64,000 nucleotides of DNA, taken from assembly GCF_022788695.1 (NCBI RefSeq), contig NZ_CP085155.1, positions 62,001 to 126,000 of the forward strand. Direction: 5' to 3'. Both the position numbers and the translations under genes were made by a program. Below the pieces are notes generated by a model. The model searched no databases, was not told where the DNA came from, and worked only from the letters and a program-made list of their open reading frames with translations. The stretch comes from Pseudosulfitobacter sp. DSM 107133. GTDB taxonomy: Bacteria > Pseudomonadota > Alphaproteobacteria > Rhodobacterales > Rhodobacteraceae. Each line of letters starts with the position of its first letter. Position 1 is the first letter of the stretch. Positions 20,350 to 29,879 of this stretch are shown here, one piece after another.

Positions 20350-22215
20350 ATGAGCGTCTCCAGCGGTACACTGACCAACGAGGGGGCGATCCCTCTGGAT
20401 CAAAGCCTGTGGTCCAGTTTTGCGAACGCCCGGACCGATGGCGCGCAGGTGACCGGCTGGCTGGCGGTTCTGGTCAATCGTATCCCTGCCGCTGTGCTTG
20501 GTGTGGTTTTCGAGGCCGACCATGGCGCGGGCGCGATGGTGCCGGTGGCGGTTGTTCCCGACCCGCGCCGCGATCTGGGGGCGATCCGCGCAATCACCGA
20601 GCAGGTACTGGGATCGGCGCGCCCCGCCACATTGCCCAGCGAAGACGGGTTGCACATCAACATCGGCTACCCTTTGCGGGGTGCGTCAGGGCAGGTTGAA
20701 ACTGTCATCGCGCTTGAGCTTGCCACATCGGACAGTGCGGTGGCGCAGTCTGCCTTGCGCGATATTCACTGGGCCTCGGGCTGGATCAAGGCGCGCATCT
20801 GGGAAACGCAGGCCCATGACGACGCCGCCCGCCTGCGCAGATCCGGTGTGGCGCTGGACATTCTGTCGCTGGCATCGGAACACGCCAAGCCCGAAGCCGC
20901 CGCCATGGCCATCGTGAACGAGGCGCAAAGCCTGCTGGCGTGTGACCAGATTTCAATCGGTCTGATCCGCGGCGCACGCACCGCCCCGCGTATCAAGTTG
21001 CTGGCGATGTCCTATTCGGCGTGGTTTCGCAAACGCTCGGCCCTGGTCGAGGCGCTGGAAACCGCGATGGAGGAAGTGTACGACCAGAACGCAACTGTCG
21101 CATGGCCGCCGGTCGCGGGAACGGCGCGCGCGATTTCGGTGGCCCATGCCGATCATGTGCGTTCCAGCCGCACGGCCCATATGTTGTCGGTGCCGCTGAG
21201 CGACGAAAGCGGGCCTATCGGGGTGATGACCTGCGAACGCAGGGAGGACCGTGCCTTTGACAGCGAAACCCATCTGACAGCCGAAGCCATTGCAGCGCTG
21301 ATCGGCCCTGTTCTGGAGCTCAAGCGGCGCAACCGGCGCTGGTTTGGCGGGCGGCTGGTGGACGGGACGGTGCACGTTCTGGGGGTTCTGCTGGGTCCGC
21401 GACGGCTCAGCTGGAAATTGCTTGCGCTGGTTCTGATCGGCCTTGGGGTGGCTGCGGCCACCGTGACAGGCCCGTTTCGCATTCAGGCCGATGCGGTGTT
21501 GCAGGGCGCGCAAAAGCGCGTGGCCTCGGCCCCCTTTGCGGGCTACATCGCGGAAGCACCCTATCGCGCCGGTGACACTGTGCGGGCGGGAGATCTTCTG
21601 GTGCGGCTGGACGACACCGACATGGTGCTGGAAGAACTGCGCTGGCGGTCCGAGATCGACAGGCTGATTTCGCAGGTGCGCACGGCGCAGGCCGACTATG
21701 ACCGGTCGCAGGTCGCGCTGCTGGAAGCGCAGATCGAACAGGCCCGCGCCCAGCTGACCCTTGCCCAGGCCGAGCTGTCGCGCACGCGGGTTCTGGCGCC
21801 GATGGACGGGCTGATCGTATCGGGTGACCTCAGTCAGAAACTGGGCGCGCCGGTGCAACTGGGCGAGGTGCTGTTTGAAATTGCCCCTGTCGACCAGTTT
21901 CGCATCGACATCTATGTGGACGAACGCGATCTGCGGCATGTGTCCGAGGGGCAGACGGCGCGGTTGATCCTGACCGGCCGCCCCGAAGGTGCGCTGGCGA
22001 TCCGCACCCAGCGGATCACCCCGGTGGCCGAGGCCCGCTCGGGTGCCAATACGTTCAGGGTCGAGGCCGAACTGGTCGATACACCGCCCCCCGGCCTGCG
22101 TCCGGGCATGCAGGGGCTGGCCAAGATCGACGCAGGCGAGGCGCTGGTCGCCTGGGCCGCGACACGGCGGCTGGTGGACTGGTTGCGCGAAACGGCCTGG
22201 ACCTGGCAGCCCTGA
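20350..22215 (+). CDS. GAF-domain and HlyD-type membrane-fusion hybrid protein
   Basis: The protein has 621 residues. The N-terminal half (about 1-330) is soluble; residues 165-330 look like a GAF domain. One hydrophobic segment follows at about 358-377. After it comes a periplasmic-adaptor architecture: a lipoyl-like half-motif (GDTVRAGDLLVRLDDTD, near 408), a coiled-coil hairpin (about 425-475), the second half-motif (A-P-M-D-G-L-I-V-S-G) and a beta-barrel region (about 500-600). The expected topology is cytosolic GAF, one TM helix, periplasmic adaptor. HlyD proteins normally bridge an inner-membrane pump and an outer-membrane channel, but no ABC or RND pump lies nearby. The ATG has a purine-rich site upstream. 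The stop is separated from the next ATG by one base, indicating translational coupling. Confidence 0.85.
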   Translation: MSVSSGTLTNEGAIPLDQSLWSSFANARTDGAQVTGWLAVLVNRIPAAVLGVVFEADHGAGAMVPVAVVPDPRRDLGAIRAITEQVLGSARPATLPSEDGLHINIGYPLRGASGQVETVIALELATSDSAVAQSALRDIHWASGWIKARIWETQAHDDAARLRRSGVALDILSLASEHAKPEAAAMAIVNEAQSLLACDQISIGLIRGARTAPRIKLLAMSYSAWFRKRSALVEALETAMEEVYDQNATVAWPPVAGTARAISVAHADHVRSSRTAHMLSVPLSDESGPIGVMTCERREDRAFDSETHLTAEAIAALIGPVLELKRRNRRWFGGRLVDGTVHVLGVLLGPRRLSWKLLALVLIGLGVAAATVTGPFRIQADAVLQGAQKRVASAPFAGYIAEAPYRAGDTVRAGDLLVRLDDTDMVLEELRWRSEIDRLISQVRTAQADYDRSQVALLEAQIEQARAQLTLAQAELSRTRVLAPMDGLIVSGDLSQKLGAPVQLGEVLFEIAPVDQFRIDIYVDERDLRHVSEGQTARLILTGRPEGALAIRTQRITPVAEARSGANTFRVEAELVDTPPPGLRPGMQGLAKIDAGEALVAWAATRRLVDWLRETAWTWQP

Positions 22216-22216
22216 G

Positions 22217-24367
22217 ATGGCTGACACCTATCTTTCAACCCTGTGGTATCGCGTCGCTGACTTGCGGCCGCGCCTGCGCAGCCACGTCAAGGTGCACCGC
22301 CACCGCTATCGCGGGCAGGCGTGGTATGTGCTGCACGATCATGCGTCGGGGCGGGTGCACCGGTTTACGCCGGGGGCCTATCTTGTCATTGGCCAGATGG
22401 ACGGCGGGCGTTCGGTTGACGATGTCTGGCAATCGCTGGCGGACAGCTATGACGAAGACGCGCCGGGTCAGGATGAAATCATCCAGCTTCTGTCACGTCT
22501 GCACCAGAATGACCTGATCCAGTACAAAGGGTCGCCCGACGTGGCCGACCTGCTGGAACGCTATGACAAGCAATCGCGCCAGTTGTGGAAACAGAACCTG
22601 ACCAACCCGGTGTCGTTCCGCGTGCCGTTGTGGGACCCCGACAGGTTTTTGACCGCCACAATGGCAGCTGTGCGTCCGCTGACGGGCTGGTTCGGGTTGG
22701 TCCTGTGGCTGATCGTCGTGACCGCAGGGCTGGTGACGGCGGCGCTGCACTTTGACGAGCTGACCAGCAACCTGTCAGACCGGCTGTTGGCCACATCGAA
22801 CATTGCCATCACATTGGTGACCTACCCGCTGCTCAAGGCGCTGCACGAACTGACCCACGGCTATCTGGTCAAGGCGCGCGGGGGTGAGGTGCGCGAGATG
22901 GGGGTGATGTTTCTTGTGTTCTTTCCCGTTCCCTATGTGGACGCCTCAGCAGCTGGCGCGTTTCGCAACAAATGGCACCGTGCAGCGGTGTCGGCAGGTG
23001 GGATTTTTGTCGAAACCTTTGTGGCGGCCATCGCGGTGATTGTCTGGGCGCAGGCCGAACCGGGCCTGCTGAGCGCGGTGGCCTATAACCTTGTGTTGAT
23101 CGGCGGGCTGTCAACGATTGTGGTCAACGGCAACCCGCTGCTGAAATTCGATGGCTATTATGTGCTCTCGGATCTGATCGAAAGCCCGAATTTCAGCACC
23201 CGCGCCACCCGCTATTGGGGCTATCTGATCCAGCGCTACCTGTTCGCTGCGCGCCAGCTGAAAGAAGAGATAGCCACCTCGGGCGAACGGGTCTGGTTCG
23301 TGATCTATGCGCCGCTGGCCTTTGTTTATCGCATGATGGTGATGCTGGGGATTGCACTGTTGGTGGCGCAAAAGGCGTTCATCATCGGGGTCTTGATTGC
23401 GATTTGGTCGGTGTTCAACGCGGTGGTCAAACCGGCGGTGAAACATATCCGCCATGTCATGACCTCGCCGCAGCTGCGCAAGGTGCGCAGGCGGGCAACA
23501 ACGCTGACCTTCGGAACCATAGCGGTGTGCGTGGGTGTGTTGATGCTGGTGCCCCTGCCCCTGCGGACCGATACAGAAGGGGTGATCTGGTTGCCCGACA
23601 ACGCCTATGTCCGTGCGCGCACCGACGGTGTGGCGCAGGGTCTGACGCTGGCAACAGGCACGCAACTCGAACAGGACGCGATCGTGGCCCGGATGCGCGC
23701 GCCGCGCGTCAGCGCCCGTATCGACGTGCTGTCTTGGCGTGTCGAGGAATTCCGCCGCCGCCTGAGCGCGACCGAGGTGCAAGAGCGCAGTCAGACAGAA
23801 GTGGTGCGGTTGCAACTGGCCGAAGCGCAGGCCGAACTGGTTCGCGAAATGGACCGTGCAGCCCGGCTTGATGTGCGTACATCGGTTGGGGGCAGGTTTG
23901 CGCCGGTCCTGCCCGCCAGCGAGATGGACAGCCGACATGTCGCAGAGGGTGATCTGATCGCCTATGTCCTGCCACCCGCCGCCACAATTGCGCGCGCGGT
24001 CGTCACGCAGGATGACATCGCATTGGTGCGCGACAGGTTGCGCGGTGTCGAGCTGAAGCTGGCAGGGCATCTGTCGGACCGCTTCAGCGCAAGGGTGTTG
24101 CGCGATGTTCCAAGTGCAACCACGACCCTGCCCAGTGCCGCGCTTGGCCCTGCCGGGGGCGGGCGGTTTCTGACCGATCCCGGTGATCCCGACGGGCTGG
24201 CAGTGATAAACGAAGTGTTCCTGCTGGATCTGGCCCTGCCGCCGGAACTGGCGCAGGCCCCCTTTGGCGCGCGGGTGTTTGTGCGTTTCGACCATGGCTA
24301 TGAACCCGCGGGTTTGCAGATATGGCGACGTATGCGGCAACTGTTCCTCAGAACGCTCAATGCCTGA
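22217..24367 (+). CDS. PqqD-like / M50 site-2 protease-like / HlyD-like membrane protein
   Basis: I take the ATG one base after the preceding stop; longer in-frame starts lie inside that gene. The product has 716 residues. Residues about 25-100 resemble PqqD/RRE winged-helix domains. Membrane helices follow. The M50 zinc motif HELTH is at 210-214 and the second M50 motif N-P-L-L-K-F-D-G-Y-Y at 306-315, so both metal-ligand regions are present. A last helix lies near 428-448. Residues 450-716 have periplasmic-adaptor character: a helical hairpin and beta-rich parts with a G-G-R-F-x-P-V motif. M50 enzymes cut substrates in or near the membrane. RRE domains bind leader peptides in peptide-modification systems, so recognition of a substrate leader is plausible but inferred. 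The stop overlaps the next gene by 8 nt. Confidence 0.85.
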   Translation: MADTYLSTLWYRVADLRPRLRSHVKVHRHRYRGQAWYVLHDHASGRVHRFTPGAYLVIGQMDGGRSVDDVWQSLADSYDEDAPGQDEIIQLLSRLHQNDLIQYKGSPDVADLLERYDKQSRQLWKQNLTNPVSFRVPLWDPDRFLTATMAAVRPLTGWFGLVLWLIVVTAGLVTAALHFDELTSNLSDRLLATSNIAITLVTYPLLKALHELTHGYLVKARGGEVREMGVMFLVFFPVPYVDASAAGAFRNKWHRAAVSAGGIFVETFVAAIAVIVWAQAEPGLLSAVAYNLVLIGGLSTIVVNGNPLLKFDGYYVLSDLIESPNFSTRATRYWGYLIQRYLFAARQLKEEIATSGERVWFVIYAPLAFVYRMMVMLGIALLVAQKAFIIGVLIAIWSVFNAVVKPAVKHIRHVMTSPQLRKVRRRATTLTFGTIAVCVGVLMLVPLPLRTDTEGVIWLPDNAYVRARTDGVAQGLTLATGTQLEQDAIVARMRAPRVSARIDVLSWRVEEFRRRLSATEVQERSQTEVVRLQLAEAQAELVREMDRAARLDVRTSVGGRFAPVLPASEMDSRHVAEGDLIAYVLPPAATIARAVVTQDDIALVRDRLRGVELKLAGHLSDRFSARVLRDVPSATTTLPSAALGPAGGGRFLTDPGDPDGLAVINEVFLLDLALPPELAQAPFGARVFVRFDHGYEPAGLQIWRRMRQLFLRTLNA

Positions 24368-26342
24368 GGTTCAGGGAATATTGGGATTTGCCCGCCCGCG
24401 TTTGGGGGCCAGCCCCTATGCAGAACTGGCAGATCCGAGGGGCAACAAGGTTGATCTGTGGCTGGAGCGCAGATTGGGCGCGCTTCAGGCACGGCTGCCG
24501 TTTGGCCGCTGGCGGTTGTGGCGCAGGGCAGGGCGGGTTCTGGCCCGCGAAGCCGCTTTGATGGATCTGGACGATGACGCGTTGCGTGCGCGCACGGATG
24601 TGTTGCGGGCGCGGCTTTTGCGCACGCCCTCTGACAGCGCAGCCATCGAGGACGCTTTTGCACTGGTCCGCGAGGCGGGCGCGCGCTGTCTGGGCAAACG
24701 TCTGTACCGCGTTCAGATCATGGCGGCGCTGGCGCTGTTCGAAGGACGTCTGGTTGAAATGGCAACGGGCGAGGGCAAGACGCTGAGCGCGACGCCTGCG
24801 GCGGTGGTTGCGGCGCTGATGGGTATGCCGGTTCATGTGGTTACGGTGAACGATTACCTTGCGGCCCGCGATGCCAGCGAAACCGAACCTGTGTACCAGT
24901 TTTTCGGTCTGACCGTCGGCGTGATCGACAGCGAACAGGACCCCGCCGAACGTCGCAAGGTTTATGCCTGTGACGTCACCTATGTCAGCAACAACAACAT
25001 GACTTTCGACTATTTGCGCGACCGGATCGGATTGCGCGGGCGGCGGGGGCGGGCACGTCGGCGCACCGGTGTGCTGACCGGGGGCGCCGGGCCGGGCGAT
25101 CTGCTGCTGCGGGGGCTGGGCTTTGCGATTGTGGACGAGGCCGACAGCGTTTTTGTCGACGAGGCGCGCACGCCGCTGATCCTGTCGGCCACGGCCGATG
25201 ATGCCGAAGCGGCGCAGCTTTATGCCTCGGCGCTAGATGTGGCACGCCGTATGCGTGAACCGGTTCATTTCCGGATTGACCGGATGAACCGCCACATTGT
25301 TCTGGAAGAGGAAGGCAAGGCATTTGCCGCCGAGTGGTGCGCGCCGCTGGGACGGATCTGGCGCGTGCGCCGCGCCCGCGAGGAGCTGATCCAGCAAGCG
25401 CTTTCGGCGCTGTATCTGTTTGAAAAGGGCCGCGACTATCTGATCCTCGAAGACGCGGTGCAGATCGTCGACGAATATACTGGCCGCGTGATGCCCGACC
25501 GCAGTTGGCAGGGCGGGCTGCACCAGATGATCGAGGCCAAGGAAGGTGTGGAAGTGACCGGGCGCAAGGAAACGCTGGCCCGCATCACCTATCAACGGTT
25601 TTTTCGCCGCTATCTGAGACTGTCCGGCATGACAGGGACAGGTATGGAACTGGCCGGAGAGTTTCGTGACACTTTCAACCTGCGCACCGTGCGCGTGCCG
25701 CGCAACCGCCGTTTGCGCCGCCGTCATCTGGGCACGCGGATGTGTCGGACAGATGAGCGCAAATGGGATCGGGTCGCAGATCGTGTTGCCGCGCTGCACG
25801 CGCGGGGGCTGCCGGTCCTGGTGGGGACGCGGTCGGTCGAGGCGTCGGATCGGGCCGCCGCAGTGCTGATCGCACGCGGCCTTGATCCTGCCGTGCTGAA
25901 TGCGCGACAGGACGCAGAAGAGGCTGACATAATCTCGCGCGCGGGACTGCGCGGGGCGATTACGGTTGCGACCAATATCGCCGGGCGGGGCACGGACATA
26001 GCGTTGGGCGAGGGGGTCGAGGATTTGGGCGGGCTGCATGTGATCCTGACGGAATTTCACGAAAGCTCCCGGATCGACAGGCAACTTTACGGGCGCACCG
26101 GCCGACAGGGCGCACGGGGGGTCACGCAGGCGATTGTCAGTCTGGAGGACGAGCTGTTCTCGCGGTTTGCGCCGCTTTTGCTGCGGGTCGTGCGGGTGCT
26201 GCCGGTCTGGCCGCTGACCGCTGTTCTGCGCATCGTCGCCCAACGTCGCGCCGAGGCCGAACATGCCACAACGCGGCGTGAACAGACCGAGATGGACCGC
26301 AAGCTGGAACGCTCTCTGGCCTTTACCGGACCGGTTGAATAG
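24360..26342 (+). CDS. SecA-like DEAD-box ATPase, truncated form
   Basis: The ATG at 24360 overlaps the previous stop. The product has 660 residues, against roughly 830-900 for housekeeping SecA. The motor motifs are intact: Walker A A-T-G-E-G-K-T (Lys 140), V-T-V-N-D-Y-L-A-x-R-D, DEAD box at 259-262 followed by S-V-x-V-D-E-A-R-T-P-L, the PPXD-region motif D-E-x-T-G-R-V-M, L-S-G-M-T-G-T, T-N-I-A-G-R-G-T-D-I (538-547) and G-R-T-G-R-Q-G. Only about 75 residues follow the last motif. The helical wing, the two-helix finger and the C-terminal zinc tail of normal SecA are therefore missing. It is unlikely to be the housekeeping SecA. As the last gene of this operon it is the only visible energy source for export of the giant protein. 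Confidence 0.88.
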   Translation: MPEVQGILGFARPRLGASPYAELADPRGNKVDLWLERRLGALQARLPFGRWRLWRRAGRVLAREAALMDLDDDALRARTDVLRARLLRTPSDSAAIEDAFALVREAGARCLGKRLYRVQIMAALALFEGRLVEMATGEGKTLSATPAAVVAALMGMPVHVVTVNDYLAARDASETEPVYQFFGLTVGVIDSEQDPAERRKVYACDVTYVSNNNMTFDYLRDRIGLRGRRGRARRRTGVLTGGAGPGDLLLRGLGFAIVDEADSVFVDEARTPLILSATADDAEAAQLYASALDVARRMREPVHFRIDRMNRHIVLEEEGKAFAAEWCAPLGRIWRVRRAREELIQQALSALYLFEKGRDYLILEDAVQIVDEYTGRVMPDRSWQGGLHQMIEAKEGVEVTGRKETLARITYQRFFRRYLRLSGMTGTGMELAGEFRDTFNLRTVRVPRNRRLRRRHLGTRMCRTDERKWDRVADRVAALHARGLPVLVGTRSVEASDRAAAVLIARGLDPAVLNARQDAEEADIISRAGLRGAITVATNIAGRGTDIALGEGVEDLGGLHVILTEFHESSRIDRQLYGRTGRQGARGVTQAIVSLEDELFSRFAPLLLRVVRVLPVWPLTAVLRIVAQRRAEAEHATTRREQTEMDRKLERSLAFTGPVE

Positions 26343-26360
26343 CGGATTTGGCGAAGTCCG
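26343..26360 (+). terminator. Possible terminator after the SecA-like gene
   Basis: A 7-bp inverted repeat (26343-26349 and 26354-26360, one G-U pair, 4-nt loop) directly follows the stop codon. It is followed by a loosely T-rich stretch that lacks a clean T-run. It would separate the exoprotein operon from the sugar operon. Confidence 0.35.
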
Positions 26361-26492
26361 AGTTTGATGTATTTTCGTTTAATTTCAATATGATTTGAGG
26401 GGAGTTCCATTTTCTGAGGTGTTTTCCGCAAAGAATTGATTGACGTACCTCAAATATTGCTTGATTTTGATGTGACCGGGGGGGAATCGGAA
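26361..26492 (+). promoter_or_regulatory. AT-rich leader and promoter region of the sugar operon
   Basis: This stretch is markedly more AT-rich than its surroundings and lies just before the LacI-type gene. A TTGACG box near 26440 could be a -35 element, but I cannot fix a convincing -10 box. The paired fragments TTTGAGG and CCTCAAA may form an operator. A GGGGGAATCGGA stretch serves as ribosome binding site for the ATG at 26493. Confidence 0.4.
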
Positions 26493-27500
26493 ATGAGCGG
26501 ACCAACAGTACGCGACGTGGCAGAGGTGGCGCAGGTCAGCCTTGCAACTGTGGATCGCGTTCTTAACAACCGTGGCGGCGTGTCGGCCAAGGTGGTCGAA
26601 CGGGTCAAGGCGGCGGTCGCGCAAACCGGTTATGTTCGCAATCTGGCCGCTGCCAATCTGTCGCGCCGCCGCATTTACCGTTTCTGTTTTGTTGTACCCA
26701 CTGGCGATACCGGTTTTGTCGCCCTGCTGCATGCCGCGCTTGCGCAGGAACAGCAGCGGCTGCGCGAAGAACAGGTTGTTGTGCAGATCGTGCCGACGAA
26801 ACCTTTTGACGTCGAAGATCAAGTGGCCGCACTGCGCAATCTGGACTGCGATGCTGTCGCGGTGATGGCCAGCGAAGCGCCAGAGATCAACGAGGAAATC
26901 GCAACCCTTCACAGGGCCGGCGTCAGGGTTGTCAGCCTTGTGGCCGATTTGCCCAGTTCGGGGCGGGATGCCTATGTCGGGCCGGACAACGTCATGGCCG
27001 GGCGTACCGCAGCCGAGTTCATGGGGCGGTTCATCAAGGACGAAGGCAATGTTCTGATGATCGCGGGGTCGCTGGCGGCGCGGGACCACAGTGAACGTTT
27101 GCTGGGCTTTCAAATGGTCATGCAGGAACGGTTCGCCGGTTGCACCTTGCTGCCCGCCGCCCAGGGGGCAGATAACGCCGATCGCGTGGAGCAGATTGTG
27201 TTGGATGCCGCCTGCGACGGGCCGCTTGCCGGCATTTATGCCATCGGGGCGGGCAATCGCGGTCTGGTGCGCGCAATCAGCACGCTGGACCCGAAGCCAA
27301 CCACCATCGTGCACGAACTGACGCAGATATCGCGCGATGCGCTGCGCAACGGCACCTTTGATCTGGTGATAGATCAGGACATCAGGGCCGGTGTCATCGC
27401 TGCGGTCGGGATCATGCGCAACCTGACAGACAACGCCACACCACCTGCCGAAGCCGGCAGGATCAAATTGAACATCTACAGCCGAGAGAACATACAGTGA
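26493..27500 (+). CDS. LacI-family transcriptional regulator
   Basis: The chosen ATG is preceded by a purine-rich site and puts the helix-turn-helix right at the N-terminus, as is normal for LacI proteins ([20 protein letters not shown], residues 6-25). The product has 335 residues. The rest is a periplasmic-binding-protein-like sensor domain, with a G-P-D-N-x-x-A-G-R-T-A-A motif and the [15 protein letters not shown] segment typical of sugar-responsive members. It is the first gene of the operon, and its TGA overlaps the GTG start of xylA, so it probably controls its own operon in response to the imported sugar or a derivative. Confidence 0.9.
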   Translation: MSGPTVRDVAEVAQVSLATVDRVLNNRGGVSAKVVERVKAAVAQTGYVRNLAAANLSRRRIYRFCFVVPTGDTGFVALLHAALAQEQQRLREEQVVVQIVPTKPFDVEDQVAALRNLDCDAVAVMASEAPEINEEIATLHRAGVRVVSLVADLPSSGRDAYVGPDNVMAGRTAAEFMGRFIKDEGNVLMIAGSLAARDHSERLLGFQMVMQERFAGCTLLPAAQGADNADRVEQIVLDAACDGPLAGIYAIGAGNRGLVRAISTLDPKPTTIVHELTQISRDALRNGTFDLVIDQDIRAGVIAAVGIMRNLTDNATPPAEAGRIKLNIYSRENIQ

Positions 27501-28807
27501 GCCAATACTTCGCAGATATCGCCCCCGTCACATTCGAGGGTGTCGACAGCGCCAACCCGCTGGCATTCCGGCACTATAACGCGCAGGAAAAGCTGGGCGA
27601 CAAGACGATGGCCGAGCATTTGCGCTTTGCCGTTTGTTATTGGCACAATTTTGTCTGGGAGGGGAATGACCCCTTTGGCGGCCAGACGTTCCAACGCCCG
27701 TGGTTCCCTGCCGACACGATGGATCTGGCCCGCGCCAAGGCCGATGCCGCCTTTGACATGTTCCGCATTCTGGATGTGCCGTTCTTCTGCTTTCACGACC
27801 ACGACGTGCGCCCCGAAGGCGACAGTCTGGCCGAAAGCCACAAGCGGCTGAACGAGATGGCCGATTATTTCGAGAAAAAGATGGCCGACGGCGGGCCGCG
27901 CCTGTTGTGGGGGACGGCGAACATGTTCTCGAACCGGCGCTACATGGCCGGTGCCAGCACCAACCCGGACCCGGATGTCTTTGCCTACTGTGCCTCGACG
28001 GTAAAGGCCTGCATGGATGTGACCCACCGTTTGAACGGCGAGAACTATGTGCTGTGGGGCGGCCGCGAAGGCTATGAAACGCTGCTGAACACCGATCTGG
28101 GCCGCGAGCTGGAACAGATGGGCCGGTTCCTGTCGATGGTGGTCGAATACAAGCACAAGATCGGCTTCAAGGGCGCGATCCTGATCGAGCCGAAGCCGCA
28201 GGAGCCGACCAAGCACCAGTATGATTACGATGTGGCAACGGTCTACGGGTTCCTGAAACGGTTCGGCCTTGAGGACGAGGTCAAGGTGAACGTGGAGCAG
28301 GGCCATGCCATTTTGGCCGGCCATTCGTTCGAGCATGAGCTGGCGATGGCGCGGACACTGGGCATTTTCGGTTCGATCGACATGAACCGCAACGATTACC
28401 AGTCCGGCTGGGACACCGACCAGTTCCCCAATTCCCCGTCCGAGGCAGCGCTGGCCTATTACGAGGTGTTGATGGCAGGCGGGTTCACCACCGGCGGCAC
28501 CAATTTCGACGCCAAGCTGCGGCGGCAGTCGCTGGATGCCGAAGACCTGATCGCGGCCCATGTGGGGGCGATGGACATTTGCGCGCGGGGGCTGAAATCG
28601 GCGTACCGGATGATCGAGGATGACGCGCTGGAGGGGCCGCGCCGCGCCCGTTACGCCGGTTGGGACAGCGCCGGCGCGCAAGGCATGCTGGAGGCAGGCG
28701 CGACGCTGGACGGGATCGCCGCCCGTGCCGAGGCGGCGGACGTGAACCCGCAGCCGCGTTCCGGCGCGCAGGAGAAACTTGAGAATATCGTCAACCGCTA
28801 CGTCTGA
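27497..28807 (+). CDS. xylA: Xylose isomerase
   Basis: This 436-residue protein is full length for class II xylose isomerase, which interconverts D-xylose and D-xylulose using two divalent metals. The catalytic set is present: C-F-H-D-H-D (His 100, Asp 103), [16 protein letters not shown] (Glu 231, Lys 233), [15 protein letters not shown]-x-N-R-x-D, G-W-D-T-D-Q-F-P and the late G-G-T-N-F-D-A-K. The GTG start overlaps the lacI stop by four bases. No xylB kinase is next to it; isomerase, oxidoreductase and importer genes follow instead. The true substrate could therefore be another aldose. Confidence 0.93.
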   Translation: MSQYFADIAPVTFEGVDSANPLAFRHYNAQEKLGDKTMAEHLRFAVCYWHNFVWEGNDPFGGQTFQRPWFPADTMDLARAKADAAFDMFRILDVPFFCFHDHDVRPEGDSLAESHKRLNEMADYFEKKMADGGPRLLWGTANMFSNRRYMAGASTNPDPDVFAYCASTVKACMDVTHRLNGENYVLWGGREGYETLLNTDLGRELEQMGRFLSMVVEYKHKIGFKGAILIEPKPQEPTKHQYDYDVATVYGFLKRFGLEDEVKVNVEQGHAILAGHSFEHELAMARTLGIFGSIDMNRNDYQSGWDTDQFPNSPSEAALAYYEVLMAGGFTTGGTNFDAKLRRQSLDAEDLIAAHVGAMDICARGLKSAYRMIEDDALEGPRRARYAGWDSAGAQGMLEAGATLDGIAARAEAADVNPQPRSGAQEKLENIVNRYV

Positions 28808-28824
28808 CGAAAGGGAGGAACGAG

Positions 28825-29877
28825 ATGAAAACGATCAAGGGACCGGCGCTGTTTCTGGCGCAGTTCGCAGGCGACGACGCGCCGTTCAATTCGTGGGATG
28901 CGATCACCAAGTGGGCCGCCGACTGCGGCTACAAGGGCGTTCAGGTGCCCAGCTGGGACGCGCGGATGATTGATCTGGATCAGGCCGCCGCGTCCAAAGG
29001 CTATTGCGAGGATTGGGCCGGACAGGCCCGCGCCAACGGCGTCGAAGTGACCGAGCTTTCGACCCACCTGCAAGGGCAGCTGGTTGCGGTGCATCCGGCC
29101 TATGACGACGTGTTTGACGGCTTTGCCGCTGAAAGCGTGCGGGGCAACCCCAAGGCGCGTCAGGCATGGGCCGTCGATCAGGTCAAGAAGGCACTGACCG
29201 CTTCGAAACACCTGGGCATCACGGCACATGCGACATTCTCGGGCGCGCTGGCGTGGCCTTACGTCTATCCGTGGCCGCAGCGGCCTGCGGGTCTGGTCGA
29301 GCAGGCATTTGACGAGCTGGCAAAGCGGTGGTTGCCGATTTTGGACCACGCCGAGGACTGCGGCGTCGATGTCTGTTACGAAATCCATCCGGGCGAGGAC
29401 CTGCACGACGGGATCACCTACGAGATGTTCCTTGAGCGCACCGGCAATCACGCGCGGGCCAACATGCTGTATGATCCGTCGCATTACGTGCTGCAATGTC
29501 TGGATTATCTCGACAATATCGACATTTACCGCGACCGCATCCGCATGTTCCACGTCAAGGATGCCGAGTTCAATCCGACGGGTCGGCAGGGCGTTTATGG
29601 CGGCTATCAGTCCTGGGTCAACCGCGCGGGGCGGTTCCGCAGTCTGGGCGACGGTCAGGTCGATTTCGGCGCGGTGTTCTCCAAGATGGCGGCGAATGAT
29701 TTCGACGGTTGGGCCGTGGTGGAATGGGAATGTGCGCTAAAACATCCCGAGGACGGTGCGCGCGAGGGGGCGCAGTTCGTCAAGGATCACATCATTCGCG
29801 TGACCGAACGCGCCTTTGACGATTTTGCGGACGGCGGGGCGGACACCGCGCTGAACGCCAAGATGATGGGGATTTGA
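28825..29877 (+). CDS. Sugar phosphate isomerase/epimerase (TIM barrel)
   Basis: The product has 350 residues. The sequence fits the xylose-isomerase-like TIM-barrel (AP-endonuclease 2) superfamily. It has a C-Y-E-I-H-P-G-E-D segment with the metal-binding Glu, L-Y-D-P-S-H-Y-V-L-Q with Asp and His, M-F-H-V-K-D-A-E-F and V-E-W-E-C-A near the end. There is no signal peptide, so it should act in the cytosol. The ATG follows a good GGGAGG site. Members pair with Gfo/Idh/MocA dehydrogenases in many sugar and keto-sugar pathways, which matches the next gene. The exact substrate cannot be read from the sequence. Confidence 0.88.
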   Translation: MKTIKGPALFLAQFAGDDAPFNSWDAITKWAADCGYKGVQVPSWDARMIDLDQAAASKGYCEDWAGQARANGVEVTELSTHLQGQLVAVHPAYDDVFDGFAAESVRGNPKARQAWAVDQVKKALTASKHLGITAHATFSGALAWPYVYPWPQRPAGLVEQAFDELAKRWLPILDHAEDCGVDVCYEIHPGEDLHDGITYEMFLERTGNHARANMLYDPSHYVLQCLDYLDNIDIYRDRIRMFHVKDAEFNPTGRQGVYGGYQSWVNRAGRFRSLGDGQVDFGAVFSKMAANDFDGWAVVEWECALKHPEDGAREGAQFVKDHIIRVTERAFDDFADGGADTALNAKMMGI

Positions 29878-29879
29878 GG

